From: Akkermansia muciniphila
GTDB lineage: Bacteria; Verrucomicrobiota; Verrucomicrobiia; Limisphaerales; SXTU01
DNA: 52,401 nt
Reading direction: 5' to 3'
Assembly (NCBI GenBank): GCA_945874145.1
Contig: CAMCFN010000025.1
Coordinates: 1-52,401, forward strand
Position 1 is the first letter of the stretch. The number at the start of each line of letters is the position of its first letter. The notes beneath the pieces were generated by a model. It made no database searches. It saw only the letters and a list, made by a program, of their open reading frames with translations, and was not told the DNA's origin. The position numbers and the translations under genes are program-made. This document shows positions 8,305-17,061 of this stretch, piece after piece.

Positions 8305-9201
8305 ATGAAACGAACCTACCAAGGAGGAATAAGGGCGGCAACTTCCGAGCGGCTCGACGCGCTGCGTTTGAATTTTGAGCCTGGGGAAACCGTGCTCGAT
8401 CTCGGCTGCAATCAGGGCGAATTCTGCATGCTGTTGAACGCCGGCGGCTTGCGGGCAACCGGAGTGGACCGCCAGCCTCCGGTCGGACCAGGCTTCTTGA
8501 GCCTTGATCTCAACAAGGGATTGGTCGCGAGTTTTGAATCTGTCGGGATTGAACGGTTCGATCATGTGCTTGCCTTGTCGGTGTGGAAATACATCAACAC
8601 CCCGGTGATGGTGGATCTGATCTCCTTTTACGCGAAAAAGACGGCCACGATCGAGTTCAACCCTGGTATCGAGCTGAGTCAGCAGAAAATTCAGGAGCTT
8701 TTCAAAAGGAGCGGGCTTGCGGTCTCTGCCATGTGGAAAACGAGCGACCGCTTCGAGCGGGTGGCCGTGCGCTTGCTCAATCAGCGAGCCGATTCATCGG
8801 CGCCGCCGCATATCGTCCAAAACCGGAAGACAGGAACGGTGGTAAGCCATGAGGCTGGCAGGGTAGTGACTCTGGACGAGATCAGACGCGGCCTGCCCGA
8901 TCTTGCACCGGGGACTGTTGTGATGGTGAGGAAAAGCGAGCTGCTGGCCTTGCGGGGCAGAAGGAGGCAGGCTAAACCGCTGAAAAGCTGGTGGTGCGAC
9001 GCTTGGGTGGGAAGACCGTTGACAGGCTTTGAGAAGAAGGCATGGCTGGCGCAAAGCTGCCGAGACGGATGGGATTGGAGGCGCCCCGCACATGTTGCCT
9101 TCCGTAGGTCAGCAAACAAACTGAGGCTGGTAAATGGAGCGCACCGGCTCCAGGTGTTCCAAGGAGAGTTAGTGCCAACGCTTCTGACGTATTTGCCGTG
9201 A
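8305..9201 (+). CDS. SAM methyltransferase with ParB-like C-terminal extension
   Basis: A 298-residue protein. The N-terminal class I methyltransferase fold has VLDLGCNQGEF (motif I, about 31-41) and TGVDRQPP (acidic end of beta 2, about 52-59). From about residue 180 a different, basic domain follows. Its end, GWDWRRPAHVAF followed by LVNGAHRLQV, resembles the 'N/D-G-x-H-R' hallmark of ParB/sulfiredoxin-type nucleotide-binding domains (inference). It sits inside the glycan island, so glycan or nucleotide-sugar methylation is likely. There is no Shine-Dalgarno sequence before this ATG; AGGAGG occurs just inside the gene (8321-8326) but no start codon follows it. Confidence 0.6.
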   Translation: MKRTYQGGIRAATSERLDALRLNFEPGETVLDLGCNQGEFCMLLNAGGLRATGVDRQPPVGPGFLSLDLNKGLVASFESVGIERFDHVLALSVWKYINTPVMVDLISFYAKKTATIEFNPGIELSQQKIQELFKRSGLAVSAMWKTSDRFERVAVRLLNQRADSSAPPHIVQNRKTGTVVSHEAGRVVTLDEIRRGLPDLAPGTVVMVRKSELLALRGRRRQAKPLKSWWCDAWVGRPLTGFEKKAWLAQSCRDGWDWRRPAHVAFRRSANKLRLVNGAHRLQVFQGELVPTLLTYLP

Positions 9202-9414
9202 ACGAAATGCTCGCCATGAGGCTGCTGATGCGATGCAACAAAACGACAAGTTGAATGGCGACCGGCGAACTTCCGGCGCGCTCCGAGCGGCCAGCGCTGC
9301 GGAGTTTTCCAGCCAGATGCCCGCTTCCATAATCGCTCCAAATTGCCCCCTCAAGCACACCCAAAACCTCACTGCTGACAGGGAGAGCGACATCCATTTC
9401 AAAGCAATCAGACC

Positions 9415-9993
9415 ATGCAATTCACTGATTTGTTGCGCCCCGACATGTTTTTCCTCCAGATAGGTGCGAATGATGGCGTCAGGCGGGATCCCATTCGGAA
9501 ATACATCCTCGAATTGCACTGGAGAGGAGTGCTTGTCGAGCCAATCCCAGGGGTCTTTGCAAGTTTGGTGAGCAACTATTCTGGCGTCGCGGGTCTGCAA
9601 TTCGAAAATGCCGCGGTCTGCAACACCAACGGGAAGGTGAAATTCTTCATTCACCCAAAGCACAGCGATTGCAGCGGCTTGAAGGTGAGAACGCGGAAAC
9701 AGAAGCGCACAACCATGGTGGAAAGCGAAGTGAGCGCCATCACATTCGAAAGCTTGCTCGTCAAGTATGGGATCCAGCAGCTGGACCTGTTGCAGCTGGA
9801 TGCCGAGGGCTTCGATTTCGAGATCATCAAAACCGTTCCTTTTCCGCAAATGCGCCCTGGAATCCTCCGCTACGAGCACAAGCACATTGATAATGCCGCC
9901 TGCATGCGCTACTTGGCGGATTGGGGGTATTCCTTCATGCACGAAAAGAACGACACGGTTGCCTTTCTGCACCCAAGGGCTTCGACACTGTAA
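9415..9993 (+). CDS. FkbM family methyltransferase
   Basis: A 192-residue protein with the FkbM pattern: FLQIGANDGV (motif I, about 12-21), VLVEPIP (about 39-45), and LLQLDAEGFDFEIIK (about 124-138), the diagnostic D-x-E-G-x-D/E segment. FkbM proteins O-methylate hydroxyl groups of sugars or natural products using SAM. Here it most likely methylates a sugar of the surface glycan built by its neighbours. The 213 bases before it hold no recognisable gene. It is shorter than many FkbM proteins but covers the complete core. Confidence 0.85.
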   Translation: MQFTDLLRPDMFFLQIGANDGVRRDPIRKYILELHWRGVLVEPIPGVFASLVSNYSGVAGLQFENAAVCNTNGKVKFFIHPKHSDCSGLKVRTRKQKRTTMVESEVSAITFESLLVKYGIQQLDLLQLDAEGFDFEIIKTVPFPQMRPGILRYEHKHIDNAACMRYLADWGYSFMHEKNDTVAFLHPRASTL

Positions 9994-10015
9994 ATTGAAC
10001 TGTGCCAGCGACGAA

Positions 10016-10789
10016 ATGAGTTTCCCTAAGCGAGCGTTTGTCAGAGGCCTGTTCGGGCAAGCGGGCTCGGAATCCGGGACACATGCAGCCCGGCAGCGTG
10101 CCTCGGTGGAAAGGGACCTGGTGAATGTCCGGAGGCGCGAAGTGCCATTCAATCTGCAGTATGTCACCTACGTGTTTGGAAGCGAAAATGAGGCAATGCT
10201 GCGCGACCTTGGGTGCCTGGATGTTCGACTGCTCGATACACGACCATACGTGTTTGCGAAGGAGTATCTGTTCCGTAACAAGATGGAGCTGATCAAAGCG
10301 GCTTTGCTTGATTTTGATGAAATAATCTGGCTGGATTGGGATTGCAATGTGGCAAGAGCGCTCCCTCACAACCTGTGGGAGCGAATGTATTCCAAGGAAC
10401 CGATTCAAGCATGCCTCCACCAATACAGAAGAAAGCTTTGCTTTTGGAGACGAGATGCAAAACGGAAAGTCGCCAACAGCGGGTTTCTCTACATCAGGGA
10501 TAAGAGTCTGATGCCGGAAGTGTTGAATGCTTGGGAGACCACGGGGAGATCCAGTAATGACGAAATCGCAATCACCTACGTCATCGACAGGATAATGGGT
10601 GGGTGGAAGGGCGTTGCAAATTACTGGGAGCGCTTTGAACCGGTCTTTTGCCAAACCAAGTCAGGCGGGCCTTACCCGGACGACTGGATCAAGCAAAAGG
10701 AGATATATTTCCATCATCACTTTGGCCCCAAACGACGGCGAAATGCGAACCTCAACTTGCAGCCGATGCCAGGCACCTGCCGGTTGTAA
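10016..10789 (+). CDS. GT-A fold nucleotide-sugar transferase (GT8-like)
   Basis: A 257-residue protein; the frame is open further upstream, but the part before this ATG only shadows the FkbM gene. The core has IIWLDWDCNVA with a D-x-D motif at about 108-110, preceded by a helix typical of GT8/GT32-type capsular transferases. Near the C-terminus, a NSGFLYI block and an HHHFG stretch fit the donor-binding and metal-binding loops of such enzymes (inference). Transcribed with the FkbM gene (22-base gap) and convergent with the next gene. Substrate unknown. Confidence 0.7.
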   Translation: MSFPKRAFVRGLFGQAGSESGTHAARQRASVERDLVNVRRREVPFNLQYVTYVFGSENEAMLRDLGCLDVRLLDTRPYVFAKEYLFRNKMELIKAALLDFDEIIWLDWDCNVARALPHNLWERMYSKEPIQACLHQYRRKLCFWRRDAKRKVANSGFLYIRDKSLMPEVLNAWETTGRSSNDEIAITYVIDRIMGGWKGVANYWERFEPVFCQTKSGGPYPDDWIKQKEIYFHHHFGPKRRRNANLNLQPMPGTCRL

Positions 10790-10801
10790 TTACGCTTCGC
10801 T

Positions 10802-11692
10802 CTACTTGGTCACTTCCAAAAGCAAATCCGACATTCCATTGGGTGAAAAGTATCGCTGGTAAATATCCTTGGCCGCAGCACTGAATGGCAGCGGGTCAAT
10901 CTCGCTGAGCGAAGCGATGTCCTCGGGGGAGCGGAGGTGGACAAAATGCTTTCCCGGTGTGAATTCAAATGGATAGGTTGGACAATAGTTCAGCGCCAAG
11001 GGCATGCCGCAGGACGAGAATTCCACTTCCCGACGGTTCTTTCCGTCGTGTTTGCGGTCCAGCCCCTTCAATATCAACCCCCACTGGCATTCGGCCAGAA
11101 TCTCAAGATACCCCTTGTCTGCAACTCGGGTCTTGTAGCCGTCGCCTGAGTAGATGGTGCTGAACTGCTGACAGAAGTCCACCCACTCTGGCCGTCCAAA
11201 ACGGTCGTTTCTGCCTGTAACCGCCGTGAGATACTTTCCCCCAGGCCGCCAGGAAAAGGATTCGAGTGGAAACGAGTGCGTTGGAAACATGGTCCAGGGG
11301 GTGACTTTGATGCCTGTTCGGAGTTGGAAATTAGTCCAGTAATCACAGGGAAAGTATTGAATCTTCAGAATCTGGCTGACATCTCTCAGGGCACCTTTGA
11401 ACAAACCGCGCCGCTCGCAGGAACTCGTCGGAGCGAACGTATCCCAGCAATCGATCCCGATCAATTTACCGGCGATTTCCACAAGGGCAAATTCTCGATG
11501 CTTGTAAACGTCCGCTCCAATTCGTGGCAGTGCCTTGAAGGCGACCGGATGGTTGGTGTTTCGTCTGAGAAGCGATAACAAGGTGTGGCTCCAGGAGTAA
11601 AATCTCCCTGCCGGCGCCTTGTTCCAATCCGCGTCCAAGTAGATCGCACCTAGCATACAAAGTGGTGGCGTTGCCTGCTGTCGGTAATGCAT
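10802..11692 (-). CDS. Exostosin/GT-B-like glycosyltransferase
   Basis: A 296-residue protein. The C-terminal half has the GT-B acceptor/donor pattern: ECQWGLILKG, then KNRREVEFSSCGMPLAL, then FTPGKHFVHL (about 205-265). This matches exostosin-like (GT47) and related GT-B C-domains, where a conserved Arg/Glu region binds the nucleotide-sugar. The ATG at 11692 is used, but a second ATG (11656) lies right before the first predicted strand (MLGAIYLD) and is equally possible. Transcribed towards its convergent neighbour; the 156 bases on its other side are a divergent promoter region. Confidence 0.6.
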   Translation of the reverse strand: MHYRQQATPPLCMLGAIYLDADWNKAPAGRFYSWSHTLLSLLRRNTNHPVAFKALPRIGADVYKHREFALVEIAGKLIGIDCWDTFAPTSSCERRGLFKGALRDVSQILKIQYFPCDYWTNFQLRTGIKVTPWTMFPTHSFPLESFSWRPGGKYLTAVTGRNDRFGRPEWVDFCQQFSTIYSGDGYKTRVADKGYLEILAECQWGLILKGLDRKHDGKNRREVEFSSCGMPLALNYCPTYPFEFTPGKHFVHLRSPEDIASLSEIDPLPFSAAAKDIYQRYFSPNGMSDLLLEVTK

Positions 11693-11848
11693 ACGATTTT
11701 CACGCAGGTGTCAACGACTGGAAACGAGGCGTTGCCAAAACTTTACTCAGCAGCTAAGACGTTGGAGCTTTCTGACGGTTGGCATATGGTAAACATATGA
11801 GAGTCGCAGTCGAAAATTGCGTGAGGGATATGCTTACAACTAGCCGGT

Positions 11849-12430
11849 ATGAGTGACCTGCTTGCCGACTTGAAGGCAATGCGGCGGGCGCGTTGGATTC
11901 GTCGCGTCCTGCGCGAGCACAAGCTGCTGCGCCTCTGTGAAATCGGAGTTCGCCAGGGCAAGGGACTCCGGCGGCTCCGGCGTGCTCGGCCGGAAATTCT
12001 GGTGGGAGTGGACTGCTGGCTGGCCGACGGAGATCTTGCCCATAACGATCTCTCCTTCTCGCAGGCGGCGCTTGATGCCATGTATCGCAAAGCATGTGCG
12101 ATGATGGTGGAGATTCCGGCATTGCGGATTCTTCGCATGTATTCTCACGAGGCGGCGTTGTGCTTCCCTGACGGCTTCTTCGACTATGTTTACATCGACG
12201 CAGACCACACTTACGCTGCCGTGTGTCAGGACATTGCCACCTGGTATCCCAAAGTGCGCTCTGGAGGCATCCTGGCCGGTCACGACTTTTTGCATCACAC
12301 CGTGCCGCAGACCGGCGTGGCTTTTGGCGTGGTGGAAGCCGTGACTGAGTTCGTGCAGGCCAACAATTTGCAGGAGCGGTTCCACAAGACCACCGATCGG
12401 TTTGCCAGTTGGTATGTGGTCAAACCTTGA
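11849..12430 (+). CDS. Class I SAM methyltransferase (Methyltransf_24 type)
   Basis: A 193-residue protein. LRLCEIGVRQGKG (about 27-39) is the SAM-binding motif, VGVDCW is the beta-2 acidic end, and FDYVYIDADHTY followed by GGILAGHDF is the classic Methyltransf_24 signature seen in macrocin/cephalosporin-hydroxylase-like sugar methyltransferases. The basic N-terminus (RRARWIRRVLREH) is unusual but has no membrane segment. It is monocistronic and divergent from the preceding gene. Probable sugar O-methyltransferase of the glycan island. Confidence 0.8.
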   Translation: MSDLLADLKAMRRARWIRRVLREHKLLRLCEIGVRQGKGLRRLRRARPEILVGVDCWLADGDLAHNDLSFSQAALDAMYRKACAMMVEIPALRILRMYSHEAALCFPDGFFDYVYIDADHTYAAVCQDIATWYPKVRSGGILAGHDFLHHTVPQTGVAFGVVEAVTEFVQANNLQERFHKTTDRFASWYVVKP

Positions 12431-12500
12431 TTCGTGATCCTGCCTTCAAACGCTTCAGACTTCTTTCCCACTGCCACCGAACGTTGCAACCAAGCCTTCA

Positions 12501-13289
12501 TCAATCGCATGAAATGCCCCCTTTGAGGCATGCAGTTTGCCCCGCGTCCCGACAGTCGAGTTGTGGGTCAGCGATGGGGATTCGTCCTCCATGCCGCTCC
12601 AGGTAGTCCAGCATCCGCTGGAATTCACCCCACCAGGGAAGCCCCAGCTCCCGATACAGGACAGCCCGGCGTCGCAGCCGGTCGAGCAAGTTTCCGTGCC
12701 ACTTGAAGTGATGCACACGGAACTGGGTTCGCAAGGCTTTGGCACGATGGCTGTGATGCCCCGGACTGATCGGCACGCTTCCCCGGGCCAGCATCACCTT
12801 TTTCAGGCACCCCCCGGCCACCACGCGCGTCAACTCGCAGCCTAGCGGAAACTGTTCGGACACTGGCGCATTGGTTATGCGATCTGGAATTGAACCGTCC
12901 GTCGTGATGCGATCCCAAAGTTTGCCCGAAACCACGTTCGCCTGATGTGCCACGGCAACTTCCAGCAACTCTTGAACGCTGCCGAAAGGTGAGTAATCGT
13001 GGAACTCATCCAAGTCGGCGATTCCATACCAATCGGCGGGCGCAACATACTTGCTACGCAGGACATTGGCGGCATCCGCATCAGCCGGTCCCGTAAAGTG
13101 AGCGCTCACCCCGTGCCCGATGGTGCAGTCGAATGGGGCGCAACCGAGCCGTATCTGCTCATGCAGCGGATTGGCTTGGCCGCGGGCCACCCCCACATGG
13201 AACCGGTTGAAGCCGAGTGCTGTGTAGTGAGCCAGGAACTGCGGCAAGAGCTGAATCGAATCCTCGATATTGAAAATCAGTTGCATCAC
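12501..13289 (-). CDS. GT92/GT2_4-like glycosyltransferase
   Basis: A 262-residue protein. WYGIADLDEFHDY (about 87-99) carries the D-x-D-E motif typical of DUF23/GT92 and Glyco_tranf_2_4 families. VHHFKWHGNLLDRLRRR (about 192-208) matches their C-terminal His-rich motif. The start overlaps the stop of the upstream gene by 4 bases, so the two are translationally coupled. In related families the enzyme adds hexoses to glycans; the substrate here is unknown. The rest of the protein (residues 210-262) is poorly conserved-looking. Confidence 0.7.
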   Translation of the reverse strand: MMQLIFNIEDSIQLLPQFLAHYTALGFNRFHVGVARGQANPLHEQIRLGCAPFDCTIGHGVSAHFTGPADADAANVLRSKYVAPADWYGIADLDEFHDYSPFGSVQELLEVAVAHQANVVSGKLWDRITTDGSIPDRITNAPVSEQFPLGCELTRVVAGGCLKKVMLARGSVPISPGHHSHRAKALRTQFRVHHFKWHGNLLDRLRRRAVLYRELGLPWWGEFQRMLDYLERHGGRIPIADPQLDCRDAGQTACLKGGISCD

Positions 13290-14941
13290 CCGTTTGAGGC
13301 CAAAATGGCAAGGCGAAGCCGGCCAGCCAGATTTGTGAACTCCTGGCTTAGCGATTCTTCATGGTGTTTGGATGCCAACCGGACGGCAGCCAGCGTCTGT
13401 GGAATTTCCGCTAGGCTGGGTGCGACTCGAATCCAAGGAACCTTCTGGAACCACTCGGCCACGGACATGAGTGATGGAGCTTCGTTTGGCAGAATTACCG
13501 TCGGTGATCGGGCCAGGTAAGCAAACAGCAGTCCATCCAAATGATTCGTTATCAGCGCGGCCGCGCGCTGAATCTCCGCAATTTTGTTCTGTAGCATCCA
13601 CAAGCGGACTCCCTCCGTGACTTCCGTTTCCTCAAAATTGATCGTGTCCCAAAGGGTGGTAAGCTTCCCAACGACCGAGTCAAGGTTGCGGACGACTCCT
13701 CGACCGGTGCAAACACTCACCAGCACATGCTCGCCAACGGGAGTTCCGGCTGGACTTGCCACGGGAAAATTGAGCGCAAAGTCAGGGACCACCCATGCCA
13801 CGTCAACCGTCGGGAACCATTGTCGGGCCAACTCTTGGCTGTGCGCATCGGCTGCGATCAAGGTGAGTCGGGGGTGTTCGGCGTAATGTCGTTGCGTGAG
13901 AGCCAAATGCACGCCATCGGTGTCCGACGGGGGCGGGAAGGATTTCGAGAGTATGATGACCCTGTTGCGTCCAAACTGCCGCAGAATCCCATTGCCGGAG
14001 CCGGTCGGCAGCAAGACAGCTTCGCCAAGTGCCTCCTCCGCCTGACAGACAATGAGATCCTCGTCCGCTATCTCAAAACGGGCAAGGTCGTGCCGGGTGG
14101 TATCGGGAGCGATAATGGGGAAATCGGGGAACTGCTCTTGCAGCCAAGCCCGGATGCCAAGGCTTCGCGCGTGCGATATCAGGTTCCGGCAATCGCCAGA
14201 TGGGGTGCCAAGCAGGATAATGCGCGCAGGGGTCCGGTGAAGGTGACGAGTCATGGTTCTGCACATGTTAAAGAAGGCGATCCTGCGGCCGTAGTGGTCC
14301 GGCATGTCCTGGCAGGCGTGGGGAGCAGGAAGTTCCCGAGCGTTCATTTCGGCACCGGGAGGCGAGCGTGGGGTGATCCATGCCTTTTCTCCAGTGTTGG
14401 CCTGGATCGCCGCAGCCATGAGGATATCCTCTTCCAGAATGAAATCGCGGGCTAAACCTACGTCGTGTGTGTATCGTAGTATATGGGGCAGTCTCGAAGT
14501 CCGAACAAAATAGCCGCGACAAACAAAATCCACTTCTTCTGGATGCTTCGACGGCTCTACGACTCGGTATTCCTGACCCACTACACGGCGTCCCGTCTGT
14601 CCCATCACGGCGAAGGGCAGGTGGCTCCATGAAAGGAGGAACTCAAGCAGGTGCGGTCCCGGGACCATGTCGTCATCGTGGAACCAGCAGTATTCGCAAG
14701 GATATGCAAATGCAGGTATCAGTCGGTTGAAGCCGCCGTGGTTGATGTCCCAGACAAACCAGGAGTCTAATGAAACGAGCACATCCTCAGGCAGGCGATG
14801 CTGCTTTCCCCCCACATCGCAAACCGTGAGCCAGCACGGCACGGTCTGATTTCTGAAGGCTTTGATGATGCGGGGCAGATTCGAGGGCCTCCGCCAGTTG
14901 ACAATGACGACTTGAACACGTGGGATTGATTTCGTGCGCAC
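13286..14941 (-). CDS. Fusion of GT2-like and polysaccharide pyruvyl transferase-like domains
   Basis: A 551-residue protein. The N-terminal about 230 residues are a GT2-like domain with VQVVIVNWRRP (strand 1) and WFHDDDMVPG (metal-binding D-x-D at about 88-91). From about residue 240 the sequence follows the polysaccharide pyruvyl transferase (PF04230) layout: a Rossmann-like strand (IILLGTPSG), a second half with VLVSVCTGRG, and the diagnostic LITNHLDGLLFAYLARSPTV segment, which corresponds to the family's RLH-type motif but reads N-H-L-D-G. It is translationally coupled to the following transferase. A fused glycosyl/ketal transferase is unusual. Loss of the Arg-Leu-His may mean the second domain is modified or inactive. 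Confidence 0.65.
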   Translation of the reverse strand: MRTKSIPRVQVVIVNWRRPSNLPRIIKAFRNQTVPCWLTVCDVGGKQHRLPEDVLVSLDSWFVWDINHGGFNRLIPAFAYPCEYCWFHDDDMVPGPHLLEFLLSWSHLPFAVMGQTGRRVVGQEYRVVEPSKHPEEVDFVCRGYFVRTSRLPHILRYTHDVGLARDFILEEDILMAAAIQANTGEKAWITPRSPPGAEMNARELPAPHACQDMPDHYGRRIAFFNMCRTMTRHLHRTPARIILLGTPSGDCRNLISHARSLGIRAWLQEQFPDFPIIAPDTTRHDLARFEIADEDLIVCQAEEALGEAVLLPTGSGNGILRQFGRNRVIILSKSFPPPSDTDGVHLALTQRHYAEHPRLTLIAADAHSQELARQWFPTVDVAWVVPDFALNFPVASPAGTPVGEHVLVSVCTGRGVVRNLDSVVGKLTTLWDTINFEETEVTEGVRLWMLQNKIAEIQRAAALITNHLDGLLFAYLARSPTVILPNEAPSLMSVAEWFQKVPWIRVAPSLAEIPQTLAAVRLASKHHEESLSQEFTNLAGRLRLAILASNG

Positions 14942-15133
14942 CCGGACTCAATTCGGATGGTGTGGCATCAATTCAGTCAAGAGCATTCGACAGCTTCGAG
15001 AGATGCAAATAAAACCGAGCGCGACGCCAAAGTTGGCTTGGCTACGAGAGCCGAACGAAATTCAGTCCATCCTCGGCTGCGGTCGGGCCACGCCTCCCTG
15101 CGCAGGGGGACAAAAAGAGAAGCAACAGACAAC

Positions 15134-16120
15134 ATGAACCCAGTCCACAGACTAGCCCTCTCAGTGGCCCAGAAAGGCGAGTCCCGTCACCAGCAGGCAC
15201 TGGATCGCCTCGGCCGGTTGACCGGCTTCCGCATGCCGAACAGCAAGAATACCCGCCATATCCTGATGATCCACGGGTGGCTGCGAGGCAACCTGGGAGA
15301 CGCATGTATTGAAGCCGTGGTCCTGCAAACCCTGGGTAAGAACTTCACTGTCGATGTCGTCGCCTATCCTTTCGCCCCTTTTGAGGCTGACATCACCCAG
15401 GCCTTCCATGATTACGACGCAGTGGTTGTAGCTCCTGGTGGCGGCATCCAGAACGCCAACGACATGCGGGCAAAGCACATTTTGCGTGACGTGATCTACT
15501 GCGCTGCCAACAACATCCCGTGCATGTTCGCTTCCCACAGCTTCGACCCCATGTATGCCGACCTGTTGCCTGAGAAATGCAAGGTGTTCTGCCGTGAGCC
15601 GGTAAGCCATCGCCTGTTGCCTGGCAGCATTTTGACAGCCGACCTCGCTTGGCTCCAAGCCGTACCAGTCATGAAGAGAAGGGAAGGCCATCTCGTCTTC
15701 CTGCGGCACGACAACTACTCAGACCTGAACAGGCGTGGTGACACGCTGTTTGCTCAGGACACTCCAATCGTTGATGTCGGGCCAGACACTAGGCTATGCA
15801 GCAGCGATTGGGATCGTGACTCACTGGAAACCAGGAGCGGTTTGCTATCCCTGCCGTTCGTCCGATGCGATACACTTGAGGCATTGCTGCAGGTCATAGG
15901 CCGGGCAAGGAGGGTGTCGTCTGACAGGTATCACCCGGCGATCTTCGCCAGGATGATGGGCTGCGAGACTGAGTTTCTTGCCAGGAAGAACTGCTCACGG
16001 GACATGGGGTTGCTGGAGCAACTGACCATGCCGCTTGATGAGCTTCAATCGCTTGCCGCCGCCGGGCTGAACGAACTGGTGGCTGAGATTCACCGGAGCA
16101 GGAAGATCAAGATGCTTTGA
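15134..16120 (+). CDS. Polysaccharide pyruvyl transferase family protein
   Basis: A 328-residue protein. The start is placed at this ATG because the open frame upstream (to 14957) lacks any family similarity. GNLGDACIEAVVLQTL (about 45-60) is the N-terminal family motif, VVVAPGGGIQNAND (about 88-101) the glycine-rich loop, TADLAWL the central motif, and SSDRYHPAIFARMMG (about 263-277) corresponds to the C-terminal R-x-H region. Such enzymes transfer a pyruvyl ketal from phosphoenolpyruvate to sugars of exopolysaccharides; some relatives transfer sugars. It is the last gene of the glycan island. Confidence 0.75.
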   Translation: MNPVHRLALSVAQKGESRHQQALDRLGRLTGFRMPNSKNTRHILMIHGWLRGNLGDACIEAVVLQTLGKNFTVDVVAYPFAPFEADITQAFHDYDAVVVAPGGGIQNANDMRAKHILRDVIYCAANNIPCMFASHSFDPMYADLLPEKCKVFCREPVSHRLLPGSILTADLAWLQAVPVMKRREGHLVFLRHDNYSDLNRRGDTLFAQDTPIVDVGPDTRLCSSDWDRDSLETRSGLLSLPFVRCDTLEALLQVIGRARRVSSDRYHPAIFARMMGCETEFLARKNCSRDMGLLEQLTMPLDELQSLAAAGLNELVAEIHRSRKIKML

Positions 16121-16862
16121 AAGGCACGCATGGGAGTAGATGCAGCTGTCCTGAATTGCCGCGCTCGCAGCACATACCTGCGTCAGGAACCGACCGGCGA
16201 ATCTCCGACCTCCAACGCTCTTTATGAAAATGTTCTGAGCGCATTTTCGCAACGCCCGGGACGGATTTACGAAGGTGACAAAGGGAAGCGCTAGAACGCT
16301 ACGCCTCTGACGCCGATGCTCAACGTCACCCAAAATCTCGCTGAAGAGGAAGCGGGGGAACAAAGCCCGAGTAGCGATTTGATGTGGCCTCCCTTCGCCC
16401 GTCTCTCCAGGACTCGATTTAAGCCCTCTCGTTTCGCCTCAACTCAGCGCTTCAGGCAGTCCAAAACGGCCTTTTCCGGTCAACTTTCAACACCGCTGGA
16501 CGTTGATGACACCGGTGAACCGGTGAACCTCGAAATCCGGTCGAAAACGAGCGCTGCAACGAGCCGATCGCGGAGGCAAAACGCCTTAAATCGAATCGTA
16601 GCGCGTCGTCGAGGAGAGGCGGATTTAGCCCTCCGCGTTCAGGATTCATCCTGAGGTTTTCGTCGAGGAAGTGAGCGCGGCAACGAACCGAAAGTTCCTA
16701 CGGCTCGGTTAGAAGCGACGCCGAGGTGCTGGTTGTGACGACGAATTTGGAGGGTTTCAGACACCGGTGAACGGGCGGAAACAGGGGTGACACGGTTGGG
16801 TTTGTTGAGACTAGGTGTTGAGACTTTCTCACTAGATTCACAAAAACCCTGTAAATAAAGGG
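16121..16862. other. 742-base non-coding stretch with short internal repeats
   Basis: No convincing gene on either strand. Short motifs recur: GATTTAAGCCCTC near 16420 and GATTTAGCCCTC near 16622; ACACCGGTGAAC at two places (about 16508 and 16761); CGTCGAGGA near 16609 and 16663. A small palindrome (CAGGATTCATCCTG) lies near 16640. This looks like accumulated dispersed-repeat material between the glycan island and the tRNA. Confidence 0.5.
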
Positions 16863-16939
16863 TGGTCGGGACGACAGGATTTGAACCTGCGACGTCTTGG
16901 TCCCAAACCAAGTGCTCTACCAGGCTGAGCTACGTCCCG
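16863..16939 (-). tRNA. tRNA-Pro (UGG)
   Basis: Read on the minus strand, a perfect 7-bp acceptor stem (CGGGACG/CGTCCCG, 16933-16939 with 16867-16873) encloses a D-arm (AGCTCAGCCTGGTAGAGC) and an anticodon arm CTTGG-TTTGGGA-CCAAG with anticodon UGG. The TPsiC arm reads AGGTTCAAATCCT. A discriminator A (16866) and an encoded CCA (16863-16865) follow. Confidence 0.95.
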
Positions 16940-17061
16940 AGCCGTGGCGTGGATTGTCCACGCCGGGCAGACAGGCGCAATCCCCATTTCACTCTGATTT
17001 CACGGTCGGCGAATTCCGGCTGCACGGTTGCAATGGCATTGCCCCGCCGCATACTGCCGCC

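Noticed and set aside
9767..10015. Longer start of the GT8-like transferase
   Set aside because: The extra sequence overlaps the FkbM gene in another frame and has a Cys/Arg/Ser-rich shadow character.
16897..17061. Longer start of the unknown helical protein, inside the tRNA
   Set aside because: The upstream part overlaps the tRNA-Pro and has no protein character; the ATG at 17062 is better.
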